DNA of 64,000 nt from an uncultured Pseudomonadota bacterium (GCA_903889445.1 CAISXF010000005.1:247557-311556); one strand, 5' to 3'. Numbered from the stretch's first letter, positions 1 to 9,159 are shown. The notes: generated by a model not told the origin, from the sequence alone. Translations and numbers: made by a program.

Positions 1-3
1 CTT

Positions 4-9
4 TATAAT
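4..9 (+). promoter_or_regulatory. possible -10 box upstream of pheA
   Basis: A perfect TATAAT lies about 80 bases before the favoured pheA start. Its -35 region would fall outside the window, so only half of the promoter can be judged. Confidence 0.3.
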
Positions 10-92
10 GTGAAAATTGCGCTAGAATTAAACAACATTGGTATCTTTTGATGAACAAGAAACATTTTTAAATGATAACGAAGGATTATTTT

Positions 93-1181
93 ATGCCCCT
101 CTCAATTATGCCTTTAGCTGAACTAAGAGAAAAAATTGATGCCGTTGATGCACAAATTTTACAGCTTATCAACCAACGCGCTCGTTATGCCGAAGAAGTT
201 GCTAAAACGAAACTCGCGCTCGGCGAAAACGGGTCGTTTTATCGTCCAGACCGTGAATCGCTTGTGTTGCGACGTATTCAAAATTTAAATACGGGACCGC
301 TTTCAGATGAAACGGCGATGCGATTTTTTCGTGAATTGATGTCGGCGTGTTTAGCGTTGGAAAAACCGCTAGAAATTGCTTTTTTAGGTCCCGAAGGGAC
401 GTTCACGCAACAAGCCACGTTTAAACATTTTGGGCATGCGGTGAAAACGATTCCTGTCGCCAATATCAGCGGAGTTTTTAACACGGTAGAAAGTGGCTGC
501 TGCGCGTTTGGCGTGGTGCCGATTGAAAATTCGACCGAAGGCGTAATCAGTCAGACATTGGATTGTTTATTAACGTCAACACTGCAAATTTGTGGTGAGG
601 TCAAAATCCGCGTACAACAAAATTTATTGACGCATGTGACGGAGTTAAACGAAATCACAGACGTTTATTCACACGCCCAGTCGTTAGCGCAATGCCGCCA
701 ATGGTTAGAGGTTAATTTACCGAATGCTCGTCAAACGCCTGTCAGTAGCAATGCTGAAGCGGCTCGATTGATTAAAGATAATCCAAAATCAGCCGCCATT
801 GCGGGGATTGTTGCCGCCGCAATTTATGAATTACCCATTTTAGCCACCAATATCGAAGACAATTCGAATAATACAACGCGCTTTATTATTATTGGCAATC
901 AAATAGCTGCGCCGACGGGTTATGATAAGACAACGTTGGTGGTTTCTACCGATAATCAGGCGGGGGCGTTATATCGAATGCTTGAACCCTTTGCCACCGC
1001 AGGCGTTGATATGTTAAGTATTGAATCGCGTCCATCACAACAAGGGCTATGGGATTATGTCTTTTTTATTGATATTTGGGGACACAGTGACAGTGAACAA
1101 GTCGCTCACGCCTTATCAGAATTTAAAACCAAAGTATCGATGTTCAAATACTTAGGTTCCTATCCACAAGCTGTTTTTTAG
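93..1181 (+). CDS. pheA: bifunctional chorismate mutase / prephenate dehydratase (P-protein)
   Basis: Converts chorismate to prephenate and then to phenylpyruvate in cytosolic phenylalanine synthesis. The N-terminal ~90 residues are an AroQ-type helical chorismate mutase (LREKIDAVDAQIL). The middle is prephenate dehydratase, opening with AFLGPEGTF and holding the TRF motif (TTRFIIIG). The C-terminal ~85 residues are an ACT regulatory domain (ESRPSQQGLWDYVFF), consistent with feedback by phenylalanine. An upstream in-frame ATG exists at 72, but the ATG at 93 has AAGGA seven bases before it and fits the family N-terminus better. The FapA-like genes that follow have no obvious functional link. 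Confidence 0.95.
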   Translation: MPLSIMPLAELREKIDAVDAQILQLINQRARYAEEVAKTKLALGENGSFYRPDRESLVLRRIQNLNTGPLSDETAMRFFRELMSACLALEKPLEIAFLGPEGTFTQQATFKHFGHAVKTIPVANISGVFNTVESGCCAFGVVPIENSTEGVISQTLDCLLTSTLQICGEVKIRVQQNLLTHVTELNEITDVYSHAQSLAQCRQWLEVNLPNARQTPVSSNAEAARLIKDNPKSAAIAGIVAAAIYELPILATNIEDNSNNTTRFIIIGNQIAAPTGYDKTTLVVSTDNQAGALYRMLEPFATAGVDMLSIESRPSQQGLWDYVFFIDIWGHSDSEQVAHALSEFKTKVSMFKYLGSYPQAVF

Positions 1182-1208
1182 AAAAATAAAGAATTTACGG
1201 AAAAAATT

Positions 1209-2939
1209 ATGCCAAATACTACTGATATAAATAACGGTTTAGGGTTTAAATTAAGCACAGATGGTCAATTACTCGCGATTGTTATGCCATGTGACGATAA
1301 AATTGACCTTGATGCGTCGATGGTTAAAGAGCGTTTGCAAGAGGAAGAACTATCAAATTTATTCGTTGATGATTACTTAATTTTCGAGTTAGTGCATCGT
1401 TATAATCACACCAATACCGAAAATTTTGAAGTTCAAATTGGTGGACTGCGTGACGCGACAGCTGACATCGAACTTTCCGCAAACAAAATGAAAGCCCGTT
1501 TGGTTTTACAGCCTAGTTTTGGTGGCAAAGTGATTACATTGGGCGATGTAGAAAATTTATTAGCGACTAAAAAGATTGTTTTTGGCATTGTACCGAATGA
1601 AATGATTGAAGCTGCTTTACTTAAAAATCATCCCGTTGATATGGTGATTGCGGCAGGAATCGAGACAATACCTGGTATTGACTCACGATTTGAAAATTTA
1701 ATGCCAGTAGATCCGCACACCGAGCGCAAACCGCTTGTTGAAGAAGATGGCTCGGTCGATTACCGTGAATTGGGTGAGATTTTCATGGTGCATACCGATG
1801 ATGTGTTAATGCAGCGGATTCCGGCGGTTCCAGGTAAAAACGGGCGAACTGTTTTAGGTGAAGACGTTCAATGTGACGGCGGGGTAGACTCGCCTTTTTC
1901 GGGCGATCAACGCGGGGTTTATGTCAATCCAGACGATGAAAATCAATTGCTTTCTGCCATCGTGGGTCAACCTATTCTAGTGCCGAATGGCATTGTGGTA
2001 TCGCCTATTTTGACAGTGAAAAGCGTCGATTTAGCATCGGGGAATATTCGTTTCGAGGGTTCCGTCGTTGTGTTGGGTAATGTGGAAATGGGTATGAAAA
2101 TATACGCGCTTGAGGATATTACCATTCAAGGCGGAGTCACGGATGCTCAACTTGAATGCCGAGGTAATTTATTTGTGAAAAATTCTGTTATTGGCAATTG
2201 CGAGTTGATTGTCGGCGGTAATGTGGAGGTCGGTGGCGGCATTCGAGGTTATCAAGACATAGGAACAACATCCATCTATAAACCAGAAGAAAAACCTCGA
2301 CCTAAAAAGACACATCAAACCAGAATAATTTCTCAGGGATCGGTTTTGGCGGGCTTTGCAGAATCTTTTCACGTCGAAGCAAGCATTGACATTGTTATCA
2401 ATAAATACGCCATGAATTGCCATTTGATGGCCGCCAATAAAATCGTTATTGGTGGCAAAGGGGGGAAAAAATCCTCGATTATAGGCGGCGTAACGTGGGC
2501 AATGGCACTCGTGAAAGCGGGGGTTATTGGTGCAGAATCGGGAATTAAAACCCATGTTCAAGCCGGTTCAAATCCGTACATTCAACGCCGCCATACCGAA
2601 CTAAGAGAAGGGATAATTGAATGTCAAACCAAACAAAAAGATATTCATAAAATTTTGGAATGGATGGAGGGTAGTCCCGAAAAAAACCACGACGAAACGT
2701 TAGCAAGACTGCATCATACGTTAACCAAATTAATAACAGAGGAAGGAACGCTTCAAGCTGAATTCAACGAATTACTGGAAAATATGACGGTGATGGAGAA
2801 TGCAAAAATAATTGCCGACCGTGGTGTTTACGTTGGTACAGAAATAAAAATCAACAGAGCAAGATGGAGTGCAGAGGAAAATCGTAGCAGAAGCGTTTTC
2901 ACTGAATTGAGACGTGAGATTGTTATCAATGCACGCTAA
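1209..2939 (+). CDS. FapA/DUF342-family protein, copy 1
   Basis: A 576-residue protein of the DUF342/FapA family. It has the N-terminal FapA region, a central run of beta-helix-like turns rich in Gly, Val and Ile (about residues 240-430), and a C-terminal charged helical segment. In Vibrio vulnificus FapA is linked to polar flagellar assembly and binding of EIIA-Glc; that role is family knowledge, not shown here. No signal peptide or membrane segment is visible, so it should be cytosolic. It is followed 26 bases later by a paralogue with the same ends and many identical blocks (YRELGEI, NPDDENQLLSA, GVTWAM). No flagellar or crr gene is nearby. Confidence 0.8.
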   Translation: MPNTTDINNGLGFKLSTDGQLLAIVMPCDDKIDLDASMVKERLQEEELSNLFVDDYLIFELVHRYNHTNTENFEVQIGGLRDATADIELSANKMKARLVLQPSFGGKVITLGDVENLLATKKIVFGIVPNEMIEAALLKNHPVDMVIAAGIETIPGIDSRFENLMPVDPHTERKPLVEEDGSVDYRELGEIFMVHTDDVLMQRIPAVPGKNGRTVLGEDVQCDGGVDSPFSGDQRGVYVNPDDENQLLSAIVGQPILVPNGIVVSPILTVKSVDLASGNIRFEGSVVVLGNVEMGMKIYALEDITIQGGVTDAQLECRGNLFVKNSVIGNCELIVGGNVEVGGGIRGYQDIGTTSIYKPEEKPRPKKTHQTRIISQGSVLAGFAESFHVEASIDIVINKYAMNCHLMAANKIVIGGKGGKKSSIIGGVTWAMALVKAGVIGAESGIKTHVQAGSNPYIQRRHTELREGIIECQTKQKDIHKILEWMEGSPEKNHDETLARLHHTLTKLITEEGTLQAEFNELLENMTVMENAKIIADRGVYVGTEIKINRARWSAEENRSRSVFTELRREIVINAR

Positions 2940-2965
2940 AGCCAAAATAGGTTAGGTCTAACAGA

Positions 2966-4687
2966 ATGAGCAATGAAATAAAAATGGAAAACGGTTTAGG
3001 TTTTAAATTAAGCAAAGATGATAGCAAATTACTCGCGATTGTTATGCCCACTGAGGACAAAATCAATCTCGATGTGTCGCTTATTAAAAAGCGTTTGGAA
3101 GCGGCACAATTAGCCAATTTGTTTATTGAGGATGCCTTAGTTTTTGAGTTAGCGCATCGTTATAATCATAACCAGACGGAAACATTTGAGATTCAAATCG
3201 GTAGACGACGTGATGCAACCGCTGAAATCACAATTTCTGGCAGCAAAATGAAAGCCCATTTGATTTTAACGCCTAATTTTGGTGGTAAAGCGATTACATT
3301 GGAGGATGTACAAAACTTATTGGTGGCTAAAAAGATTGTTTGGGGCATTCTACCGAGCGAAAAGATTGAAGCAGCCTTAATGAAAAATCATCCCGTTGAT
3401 ATAATCATTGCTGAAGGACTGAATCCTGTCGCGGGAATTGACGCACAATTTAAAAATTTAATGCCGGTAGATACACACGAGCATAAACCCCTTATCCATG
3501 CAGATGGCTCGGTCGATTACCGTGAATTGGGTGATATTGTTATGGTGCATAAAGGTGATGTGTTAATGCAGCGTATTCCTGCGATTCCAGGCGAAAGAGG
3601 ATTCAACGTTTTCGGCGAAGGCATCAATCCAACCGGTGGTGCTGATAAACCTTTTTCGGCAGATAAAAAAGGCATTGTTTTAAATCCAGACGATGAAAAT
3701 CAATTGCTTTCTGCCCTGACCGGTCAACCGGTTTTAGTGCCGAATGGCATTGTGGTGTTGTCCGTTTTAACAGTGAAAAAGGTCGATTTTGCATCGGGGA
3801 ATATCCGTTTTGATGGTTCGGTTGTGGTGTTGGGAGACGTTGACGATGGTATGCAAGTGTACGCACTGGAAGACATTACGATTGATGGCAACGTCACGAA
3901 TGCTCAAATCGAATGTATGGGGAATTTGCTGATAAAAGGTGGCGTGACGGGCAACAGTCAATTGATGGTGAATGGTGACGTAATTGTAAAGGGCGGTGTT
4001 CAAGGTTTTCAAGAAAGAACGCTGGATTTTGTGAAAGAGGATGGAACAACGCAACCAGGTGGCGCAAAAATTATTGCACACGGTTCGGTTATGGTTGGTT
4101 TTGCGGAAAATTTCAATATTGAAGCCGGTGTTGATATTGTCATCGAAAAATACGCGATGAATAATAATATGATGGCAGAAAATAAAATTGTCGCTGGAGC
4201 TAAAAATAGTGCTAAAAAACCATCCATTATGGGTGGCGTAACATGGGCAATGATGCTCGTTAAAGGCACGATTCTCGGGTCGAACTCTGGGATTAAAACC
4301 TACATTCAAGTTGGCACGAATCCTTATCTGCAAAGACAAGTGGTGACAATCAGAAATGAAATTATCGAGAATAAAAAAAAGCAGGACGATATTCTTAAAA
4401 TCTTAGATTTTGTTGGGATTCATCTTGAAAAAGGTAATCCAGAAATGTTAGAAAAACTGCACCATACTTTGAATAAACTAATGATTGAAGAAAATGTGAA
4501 TCGTGCCTCATTAAAAGACTTAGTATCGAATATGGCAATTATTGAAGATGCGAAAGTGATTGCAGAACGAGGCGTTTATACAGGTACGGAAATTAAAATC
4601 AACAAAGTCTTATGGATAGCGCAAGAAAATCGTGGCAAAAGTGTTTTTAGAGTAGAAAATTCTGAAATGACCATTAACCTACGCTAA
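2966..4687 (+). CDS. FapA/DUF342-family protein, copy 2 (tandem paralogue)
   Basis: A 573-residue paralogue of the preceding gene, collinear from NGLGFKLS at the N-terminus to RGVYTGTEIKIN near the C-terminus. The two clearly come from tandem duplication, followed by moderate divergence spread over the whole length; the most variable part is around residues 345-370. Spacing of 26 bases suggests one transcript. No obvious Shine-Dalgarno precedes the start. Whether both paralogues serve flagella, signalling or something else cannot be told from the sequence. Confidence 0.8.
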   Translation: MSNEIKMENGLGFKLSKDDSKLLAIVMPTEDKINLDVSLIKKRLEAAQLANLFIEDALVFELAHRYNHNQTETFEIQIGRRRDATAEITISGSKMKAHLILTPNFGGKAITLEDVQNLLVAKKIVWGILPSEKIEAALMKNHPVDIIIAEGLNPVAGIDAQFKNLMPVDTHEHKPLIHADGSVDYRELGDIVMVHKGDVLMQRIPAIPGERGFNVFGEGINPTGGADKPFSADKKGIVLNPDDENQLLSALTGQPVLVPNGIVVLSVLTVKKVDFASGNIRFDGSVVVLGDVDDGMQVYALEDITIDGNVTNAQIECMGNLLIKGGVTGNSQLMVNGDVIVKGGVQGFQERTLDFVKEDGTTQPGGAKIIAHGSVMVGFAENFNIEAGVDIVIEKYAMNNNMMAENKIVAGAKNSAKKPSIMGGVTWAMMLVKGTILGSNSGIKTYIQVGTNPYLQRQVVTIRNEIIENKKKQDDILKILDFVGIHLEKGNPEMLEKLHHTLNKLMIEENVNRASLKDLVSNMAIIEDAKVIAERGVYTGTEIKINKVLWIAQENRGKSVFRVENSEMTINLR

Positions 4688-4770
4688 AATCTCAATGTAA
4701 GATGGAGCGATGTCGTGTGCAATGCGCCCCTATTTTTTTACTTCTTTTTTAATTTTTTGATAAAAACTCT

Positions 4771-6435
4771 ATGGCTCAATATATTTATTCAATGAATCGG
4801 GTGGGAAAAATTGTCCCGCCTAAAAAATACATTCTCAAAGACATTTGGTTATCTTTTTTCCCTGGCGCGAAAATCGGTGTTTTGGGTTTGAACGGCTCTG
4901 GTAAATCAACGTTACTGAAAATCATGGCGGGTTTAGATACCGACATCGAAGGCGAAGCGATTCCGCTAAAAGGTATTAAAATCGGGTATTTGTCGCAAGA
5001 GCCACAACTTGACCCAGCAAAAACGGTGCGTGGCAATATCGAAGAAGCCGTCGCAGAAATCAAAACGGCGTTAGCGCAACTCGACCAAGTGTATTTAGAT
5101 TACGCGGCAGAAGATGCCGATTTTGACAAACTTGCCGCCGATCAAGCGCGTTTGGAAGACATTATTAACGCTTGCGACGGACACAATTTAGAGCGCAAAT
5201 TAGAAGTGGCAGCCGATGCGTTGCGTTTGCCTGAATGGGATGCGGATGTCACAAAATTATCCGGTGGTGAAAAACGCCGCGTGGCATTGTGCCGTTTATT
5301 GCTTTCAAATCCTGATATGTTGTTGCTCGATGAACCGACCAACCATTTAGACGCAGAATCGGTGGCGTGGCTCGAACGCTTTTTGCACGATTATTCAGGA
5401 ACAGTCGTTGCTGTCACACATGATCGTTATTTCTTAGATAACGTGGCAGGTTGGATTTTAGAATTAGACCGTGGTTCCGGCATTCCGTGGGAAGGCAACT
5501 ATTCCAGCTGGCTCGAACAAAAAGGCGCACGGTTATTGTTAGAAGAAAAACAAGAATCCGCGCGTCAAAAAGCCATGAAAGAAGAACTCGAATGGGTTCG
5601 TTCTGGCACAAAAGGTCGTCACGCGAAAAGCAAAGCCCGTTTGGCGCGTTTCGACGAATTGTCTTCTACTGAAACACAAAAACGTAATGAAACTCAAGAA
5701 ATCTATATTCCACCTGGCCCGAGATTGGGCGACGTGGTCATTGAAGCGAATGGCATTTCAAAATCGTTTGGCGATAAATTGTTGTTCAGCGATTTGAATT
5801 TCAAATTACCGCAAGGTGGAATCGTGGGAATTATCGGCGCGAATGGCGCGGGTAAAACCACGTTGTTCCGCATTATGGCGGGATTTGAACAACCTGATTC
5901 AGGCGAATTAAAAATTGGTGAAACCGTGAAACTCGCTTACGTTGACCAGTTGCGCGACGATATGGACGCGAAAAAAACTGTGTTTGAAGAAGTATCGGAA
6001 GGTTTGGATTTAATCACTGTTGGAACATATCAAACGCCGTCACGCGCTTATTTGGGGCGTTTCAATTTCAAAGGCGGCGATCAACAAAAATTCATTGGTG
6101 ATTTATCGGGCGGTGAACGAAATCGGGTACATTTGGCGAAATTGTTGAAAACGGGCGGCAACGTTTTATTGCTCGATGAACCGACCAACGATTTGGACGT
6201 GGAAACCTTACGCGCGTTGGAAGATGCGGTGTTGAATTTCCCAGGTTGCGCGGTGGTTATTTCGCATGATAGATGGTTTTTAGACAGAATCGCAACGCAC
6301 ATTTTGGCGTTTGAAGGCGACAGCCAAGTGGTTTGGTTTGAAGGCAATTACGCGGATTATGAAGCGGATCGTCATCGTCGTTTAGGAACCGATGCGGATT
6401 CACCGCGTCGCTTGAAATACAAAAAATTATCGTAA
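4771..6435 (+). CDS. ettA: energy-dependent translational throttle protein EttA (ABC-F ATPase)
   Basis: ABC-F protein that binds the ribosomal E site and, in E. coli, gates entry into elongation according to the ATP/ADP ratio. It has two ABC cassettes and no membrane domain. Walker A is GLNGSGKST in the first and GANGAGKTT in the second; signatures are LSGGEKRR and LSGGERNR; both Walker B motifs read LLLDEPTN. The 554-residue length and the N-terminus ([13 protein letters not shown]) are those of EttA rather than Uup or other ABC-F proteins. The 83-base gap upstream is T-rich and separates it from the FapA pair, so it is probably transcribed separately. Confidence 0.95.
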   Translation: MAQYIYSMNRVGKIVPPKKYILKDIWLSFFPGAKIGVLGLNGSGKSTLLKIMAGLDTDIEGEAIPLKGIKIGYLSQEPQLDPAKTVRGNIEEAVAEIKTALAQLDQVYLDYAAEDADFDKLAADQARLEDIINACDGHNLERKLEVAADALRLPEWDADVTKLSGGEKRRVALCRLLLSNPDMLLLDEPTNHLDAESVAWLERFLHDYSGTVVAVTHDRYFLDNVAGWILELDRGSGIPWEGNYSSWLEQKGARLLLEEKQESARQKAMKEELEWVRSGTKGRHAKSKARLARFDELSSTETQKRNETQEIYIPPGPRLGDVVIEANGISKSFGDKLLFSDLNFKLPQGGIVGIIGANGAGKTTLFRIMAGFEQPDSGELKIGETVKLAYVDQLRDDMDAKKTVFEEVSEGLDLITVGTYQTPSRAYLGRFNFKGGDQQKFIGDLSGGERNRVHLAKLLKTGGNVLLLDEPTNDLDVETLRALEDAVLNFPGCAVVISHDRWFLDRIATHILAFEGDSQVVWFEGNYADYEADRHRRLGTDADSPRRLKYKKLS

Positions 6436-6541
6436 CGCTTAAATTTTTAGGACTGGTTTAAAAAAACCTCTATGGTTTATTTAGTTAGATTAACAAAGAT
6501 GCAAAAAATCGTACATTAAAGTAATGCGACATTTTTGTTTT

Positions 6542-6579
6542 GTTGATTGACTCGGTTTTGAAATTTTGATTTTCTGGAG
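6542..6579. repeat. 38-bp leader repeat, copy A
   Basis: Matches 7019-7056 in the same orientation with three mismatches. It ends in the TGGAG Shine-Dalgarno of the antitoxin gene, so it is that gene's leader. An imperfect hairpin-like stretch (about 6500-6537) ending in a T-run precedes it. Confidence 0.75.
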
Positions 6580-6587
6580 GTTTAAAA

Positions 6588-6782
6588 ATGAATACTTACG
6601 CGATTGAATTAGAAAACTTGCCCGATTTTGCTCAAGTTGAATTGTGGGATTTTTATCAGTTTTTGTTGCAGAAATATCAAGCAAAAGCCGAGCAAGAAGA
6701 TTTGGACGATTTACGTTTGTTGCGTGAAACTCGTGACGAACCGACGATTTCATTTGCAGATTATTTGAAAAATGCAGATTGA
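6588..6782 (+). CDS. antitoxin of a type II toxin-antitoxin pair (DUF2281/RelB-like)
   Basis: A 64-residue acidic protein preceded by a strong TGGAGG site. The central helix (QVELWDFYQFLLQKYQ) and acidic tail resemble small antitoxins paired with RelE-type toxins. Family assignment is by resemblance only. It overlaps the next reading frame by 11 bases, the usual arrangement for antitoxin-toxin translational coupling. The partner toxin contains a stop codon, so this antitoxin may have no active toxin here, but it could still bind its own promoter or act against related toxins elsewhere. Confidence 0.65.
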   Translation: MNTYAIELENLPDFAQVELWDFYQFLLQKYQAKAEQEDLDDLRLLRETRDEPTISFADYLKNAD

Positions 6783-7023
6783 ATTAAAAAAGTCGGCAGT
6801 GAAAGATTTAAAAGCCATTCCGAACGCCGCAAAAACTCACATTCTCAACGGGATTGGCTAGTTGGTTAATTTTCCGAATGTCACACAAGTGAAAAAACTC
6901 ACGCAATTTGAACCCGCTTATCGTTTGCGTGTTGGTGATTATCGAATTTTGTTTGATGTTGATGGTGATAAAATTTTGATTGGTCGCGTTTTGCATCGCA
7001 AAGAAAGCTATAAAACACGTTGA
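6772..7023 (+). pseudogene. RelE/ParE-superfamily toxin interrupted by an in-frame TAG
   Basis: Read through, this is an 83-residue RelE-type toxin: a basic N-terminal helix (KKSAVKDLKAIPN), then YRLRVGDYRILFDV and a C-terminal IGRVLHRKESY, both family hallmarks. Codon 30 (6859-6861) is TAG in an otherwise uninterrupted frame. The preceding residues (LNGIG) and following residues (LVNFPNV) align with intact relatives without a gap, so a CAG-to-TAG change is the simplest explanation. The stop removes the catalytic C-terminal half. It starts inside the antitoxin gene. Without suppression the product would be an inert 29-residue peptide. Confidence 0.75.
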
Positions 7024-7056
7024 TTGATTTGGTTTTGAAATTTTGATTTTTTGGAG
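7019..7056. repeat. 38-bp leader repeat, copy B
   Basis: Second copy of the antitoxin leader, beginning in the last codon of the broken toxin gene. Its TGGAG is not followed by an antitoxin start; the IS5-type element begins 46 bases later. It may mark a lost second toxin-antitoxin unit. Confidence 0.7.
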
Positions 7057-7102
7057 TAAATACAAAAACGCCGCTGTCACGAAAGCAGCATTTTTGTATT
7101 CA

Positions 7103-7921
7103 GTGCGTGTTTTAAAAGTATCAAACTGAGCCAAAAATGTGAACATACACAATTTTGCCAGCATGAAAAAGAAGCGACCTCAACCAGTAAATGGTGGGCG
7201 TCCGAGAAGTATCGTGCTGCGAAATTTAATCAACGCGATTTTGTATATCACTCGGGCAGGCTGTGCATGGCGATTATTACCTCACCTATTTCCCAAGTGG
7301 CAGACTGTTTATGGTTATTTGGGTCGCTGGAAAAAAGACGGAATTTGGCAGCGGATTCACGATACGTTACGCGCCTGGGTCAGGCAAAAAATGGGAAAAC
7401 ACAAACATCCAACAGCAGGTTCTATCGACAGTCAAAGCATTAAAACAACCGCGTTAGCGGGCATCAAAGGTTATGATGTTTACAAACACATTCAAGGTCG
7501 TAAACGCCATCTTTTGGTAGATACACTTGGTCTGATTATGGTTGTCGTTGTTACCGCTGCATCAGTTCAGGAACGGGATGGAGCCAAGTTACTGTTTAAA
7601 GCTTTTACGGGAAGTTGTAAGAAAATTCGCCGTATTTGGGTAGATGGCGACTATCGTGGTTCAAATTTCATGAAATGGGTGGCAAAACGTTTTCACATTG
7701 TGGTTGAAACCGTTTTACGATCCGACGATGTTAAAGGATTTCAATTACTACCACATCGCTGGGTTGTCGAAAGAACTTTTGCTTGGCTTTATCGTTATCG
7801 TCGTTTGAGCAAGGATTATGAAGTTTTAACCGATTCAAGTACGGCTTTCATTCATATTGCAATGATAAACTTGATGCTCGGACGGCTTGAAGGCTGATTT
7901 TTGGACTTTTAAAACACGCAC
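7103..7921 (+). mobile_element. IS5-family insertion sequence
   Basis: An 819-bp element bounded by perfect 17-bp inverted repeats, GTGCGTGTTTTAAAAGT at 7103-7119 and its complement at 7905-7921. It contains one transposase gene. The flanking trinucleotides are TCA (7100-7102) and TAA (7922-7924), so no exact target duplication is visible; IS5 members normally duplicate a short TNA-like target. It lies between the toxin-antitoxin remnant and the dcw cluster and interrupts no recognisable gene. Confidence 0.85.
7139..7897 (+). CDS. IS5-family DDE transposase, probably N-terminally truncated
   Basis: DDE transposase related to the IS5 'GGRPR' group. Visible catalytic residues are Asp in GSIDSQS, Asp in IWVDGDYRG and Glu in VVERTFAW, followed by the RRLSKDYE block. 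Intact relatives, as I recall them, begin with a YPSDLTDEQW segment of about 25-30 residues before this point. Here the conserved part starts at [14 protein letters not shown], only about 50 bases from the intact left inverted repeat, and no frame there encodes the missing segment. The listed start is a GTG; an ATG at 7163 is the alternative. Transposition activity is therefore doubtful. Confidence 0.8.
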   Translation: MNIHNFASMKKKRPQPVNGGRPRSIVLRNLINAILYITRAGCAWRLLPHLFPKWQTVYGYLGRWKKDGIWQRIHDTLRAWVRQKMGKHKHPTAGSIDSQSIKTTALAGIKGYDVYKHIQGRKRHLLVDTLGLIMVVVVTAASVQERDGAKLLFKAFTGSCKKIRRIWVDGDYRGSNFMKWVAKRFHIVVETVLRSDDVKGFQLLPHRWVVERTFAWLYRYRRLSKDYEVLTDSSTAFIHIAMINLMLGRLEG

Positions 7922-8052
7922 TAATGTCTAAATTCAATAAAAAGTCGAACATCGCGTAGTCAAGTTAATTTTTATGAGAAAATAGTACCCACAGTGAGCG
8001 GGTATGTTTTTAAAAATCTAAAGTAATGTCTAAGTAAAATGTAATAGAGTTT

Positions 8053-8061
8053 TGATATAAT
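8053..8061 (+). promoter_or_regulatory. extended -10 promoter
   Basis: TGATATAAT matches the extended -10 form (TGnTATAAT). No good -35 is present at 17 bases, which is usual for this class. Transcription would start near 8068, about 160 bases before rsmH. Confidence 0.45.
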
Positions 8062-8138
8062 GCAGCATTTATTTTTAGCTTTGCAAAAAACATAACTTCT
8101 TATCACAATACGACGAGATTTCTAATCTGAAATCACCC

Positions 8139-8167
8139 TTGACTAAGCCTTATTTGAAATCTATAGT
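8139..8167 (+). promoter_or_regulatory. sigma70 promoter for rsmH / the dcw cluster
   Basis: TTGACT and TATAGT are separated by exactly 17 bases. This is the best sigma70 match in the upstream region and would start transcription near 8174, about 55 bases before rsmH. Confidence 0.6.
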
Positions 8168-8180
8168 GAGTACGTCTAAC

Positions 8181-8198
8181 GCCCAATCGGGCTTTTTT
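8181..8198 (+). terminator. short terminator-like hairpin between promoter and rsmH
   Basis: GCCC-AATC-GGGC followed by six T. The stem is only four base pairs, so it is weak. It lies downstream of both candidate promoters and before rsmH, so it would be an attenuator-like element rather than an end-of-gene terminator if it works at all. Confidence 0.35.
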
Positions 8199-8228
8199 AT
8201 TGCTTTTTAACAACGGAAGAATTTGTTA

Positions 8229-9155
8229 ATGATCCATTTATCGGTCATGCTCGAAGAAGCATTGCACCACTTAGCAATTAAACAAGATGGTGTTTATGTA
8301 GATGGTACGTTTGGACGGGGCGGACATAGTCAGCGTATTTTAGAAGCCTTAGGCGAAAATGGACGATTGATTGCTTTTGACCGCGATACGACCGCGATGG
8401 AATGTGAACGCGCTCAACAATTATCACAAGATTCACGTTTTCAATTAGTTCACATGCCCTTTTCTGAAATGGAACGCTTTGTGACCAACGCCGGTTTGAG
8501 TGGGAAAATTGATGGCATTTTGCTCGATTTAGGGGTTTCTTCCCCGCAACTCGATGATCAATCACGCGGTTTTAGTTTCATGAATGATGGCGCACTCGAT
8601 ATGCGAATGGATTGCTCACAAGGTTTATCTGCCGCTGAATGGCTTGCACAAGTCGATGAAAAAACCTTAACACACGTTTTATTTGATTTCGGTGAAGAAC
8701 GCTTTGCACGACGAATTGCCAACGCAATTGTCACGACGCGAACAACGCAACCCATTGAAGCCACGCGCCAATTAGCAAAATTGATTGAGGATACCATTCC
8801 TTTTCGTGAAAAACATAAACATCCCGCCACACGCACTTTTCAAGCGATTCGCATTGCCATCAATAACGAATTAGGTGAATTGACTTCGGCTTTAGCGCAA
8901 TCGGCGAAACTGCTCAACTCTCAAGGTCGATTAGCGGTTATTTCGTTCCATTCGCTGGAAGACCGCATTGTTAAACGCTTCATGCGCGATGAATCGGGCG
9001 TAAAACGTAATGTTGGCAAATTACCGATTAAAGAAGTAGACATCGAAAAAGGCGTTTTAAACGTATTAAGCAAAGCCATCAAACCGAGCGACTCTGAAAT
9101 TTCGCAAAATCCGCGCTCGCGCAGTGCGGTTTTGCGTGTCGCTGAACGAGTTTGA
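8229..9155 (+). CDS. rsmH: 16S rRNA (cytosine(1402)-N(4))-methyltransferase
   Basis: SAM-dependent methylation of C1402 in 16S rRNA; also called MraW and normally the second gene of dcw clusters. The SAM-binding block [12 protein letters not shown] lies near residue 25. Other family motifs are [33 protein letters not shown] and [15 protein letters not shown] at 8229 is chosen over an upstream TTG because GGAAGA sits nine bases before it and the N-terminus [12 protein letters not shown] fits homologues. FtsL follows after four bases. First gene of the cluster here, because mraZ is missing. Confidence 0.95.
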   Translation: MIHLSVMLEEALHHLAIKQDGVYVDGTFGRGGHSQRILEALGENGRLIAFDRDTTAMECERAQQLSQDSRFQLVHMPFSEMERFVTNAGLSGKIDGILLDLGVSSPQLDDQSRGFSFMNDGALDMRMDCSQGLSAAEWLAQVDEKTLTHVLFDFGEERFARRIANAIVTTRTTQPIEATRQLAKLIEDTIPFREKHKHPATRTFQAIRIAINNELGELTSALAQSAKLLNSQGRLAVISFHSLEDRIVKRFMRDESGVKRNVGKLPIKEVDIEKGVLNVLSKAIKPSDSEISQNPRSRSAVLRVAERV

Positions 9156-9159
9156 TTTT

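Larger units (their letters stand above)
7922..8228. other. intergenic region before the dcw cluster (no mraZ)
   Basis: About 300 bases with no convincing gene. It holds two promoter-like signals (8053-8061 and 8139-8167), a short GC hairpin with a T-run (8181-8198), and a small inverted repeat, GATTTC/GAAATC, around 8117-8134. Neither mraZ nor the TGGGN repeats bound by MraZ are visible in front of rsmH. Confidence 0.6.

Noticed and set aside
3767..4339. A 190-residue reverse-strand open frame in the second FapA-like gene (and 2169-2561 in the first)
   Set aside because: Both lie antisense to well-conserved genes, with His/Asn/Phe-rich composition typical of antisense shadows and no ribosome-binding site.
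6859..6861. Programmed read-through or recoding at the TAG in the RelE-like frame
   Set aside because: No stimulatory structure or read-through context was seen, and a nonsense mutation is simpler.
7062..7098. A rho-independent terminator after the toxin gene
   Set aside because: The possible stem (GCTG/CAGC) is short and interrupted; the A- and T-runs alone do not justify a call.
8056..8198. A small RNA between the extended -10 promoter and the hairpin before rsmH
   Set aside because: The stem is only four base pairs and there is no further structure; too weak to annotate as ncRNA without expression data.
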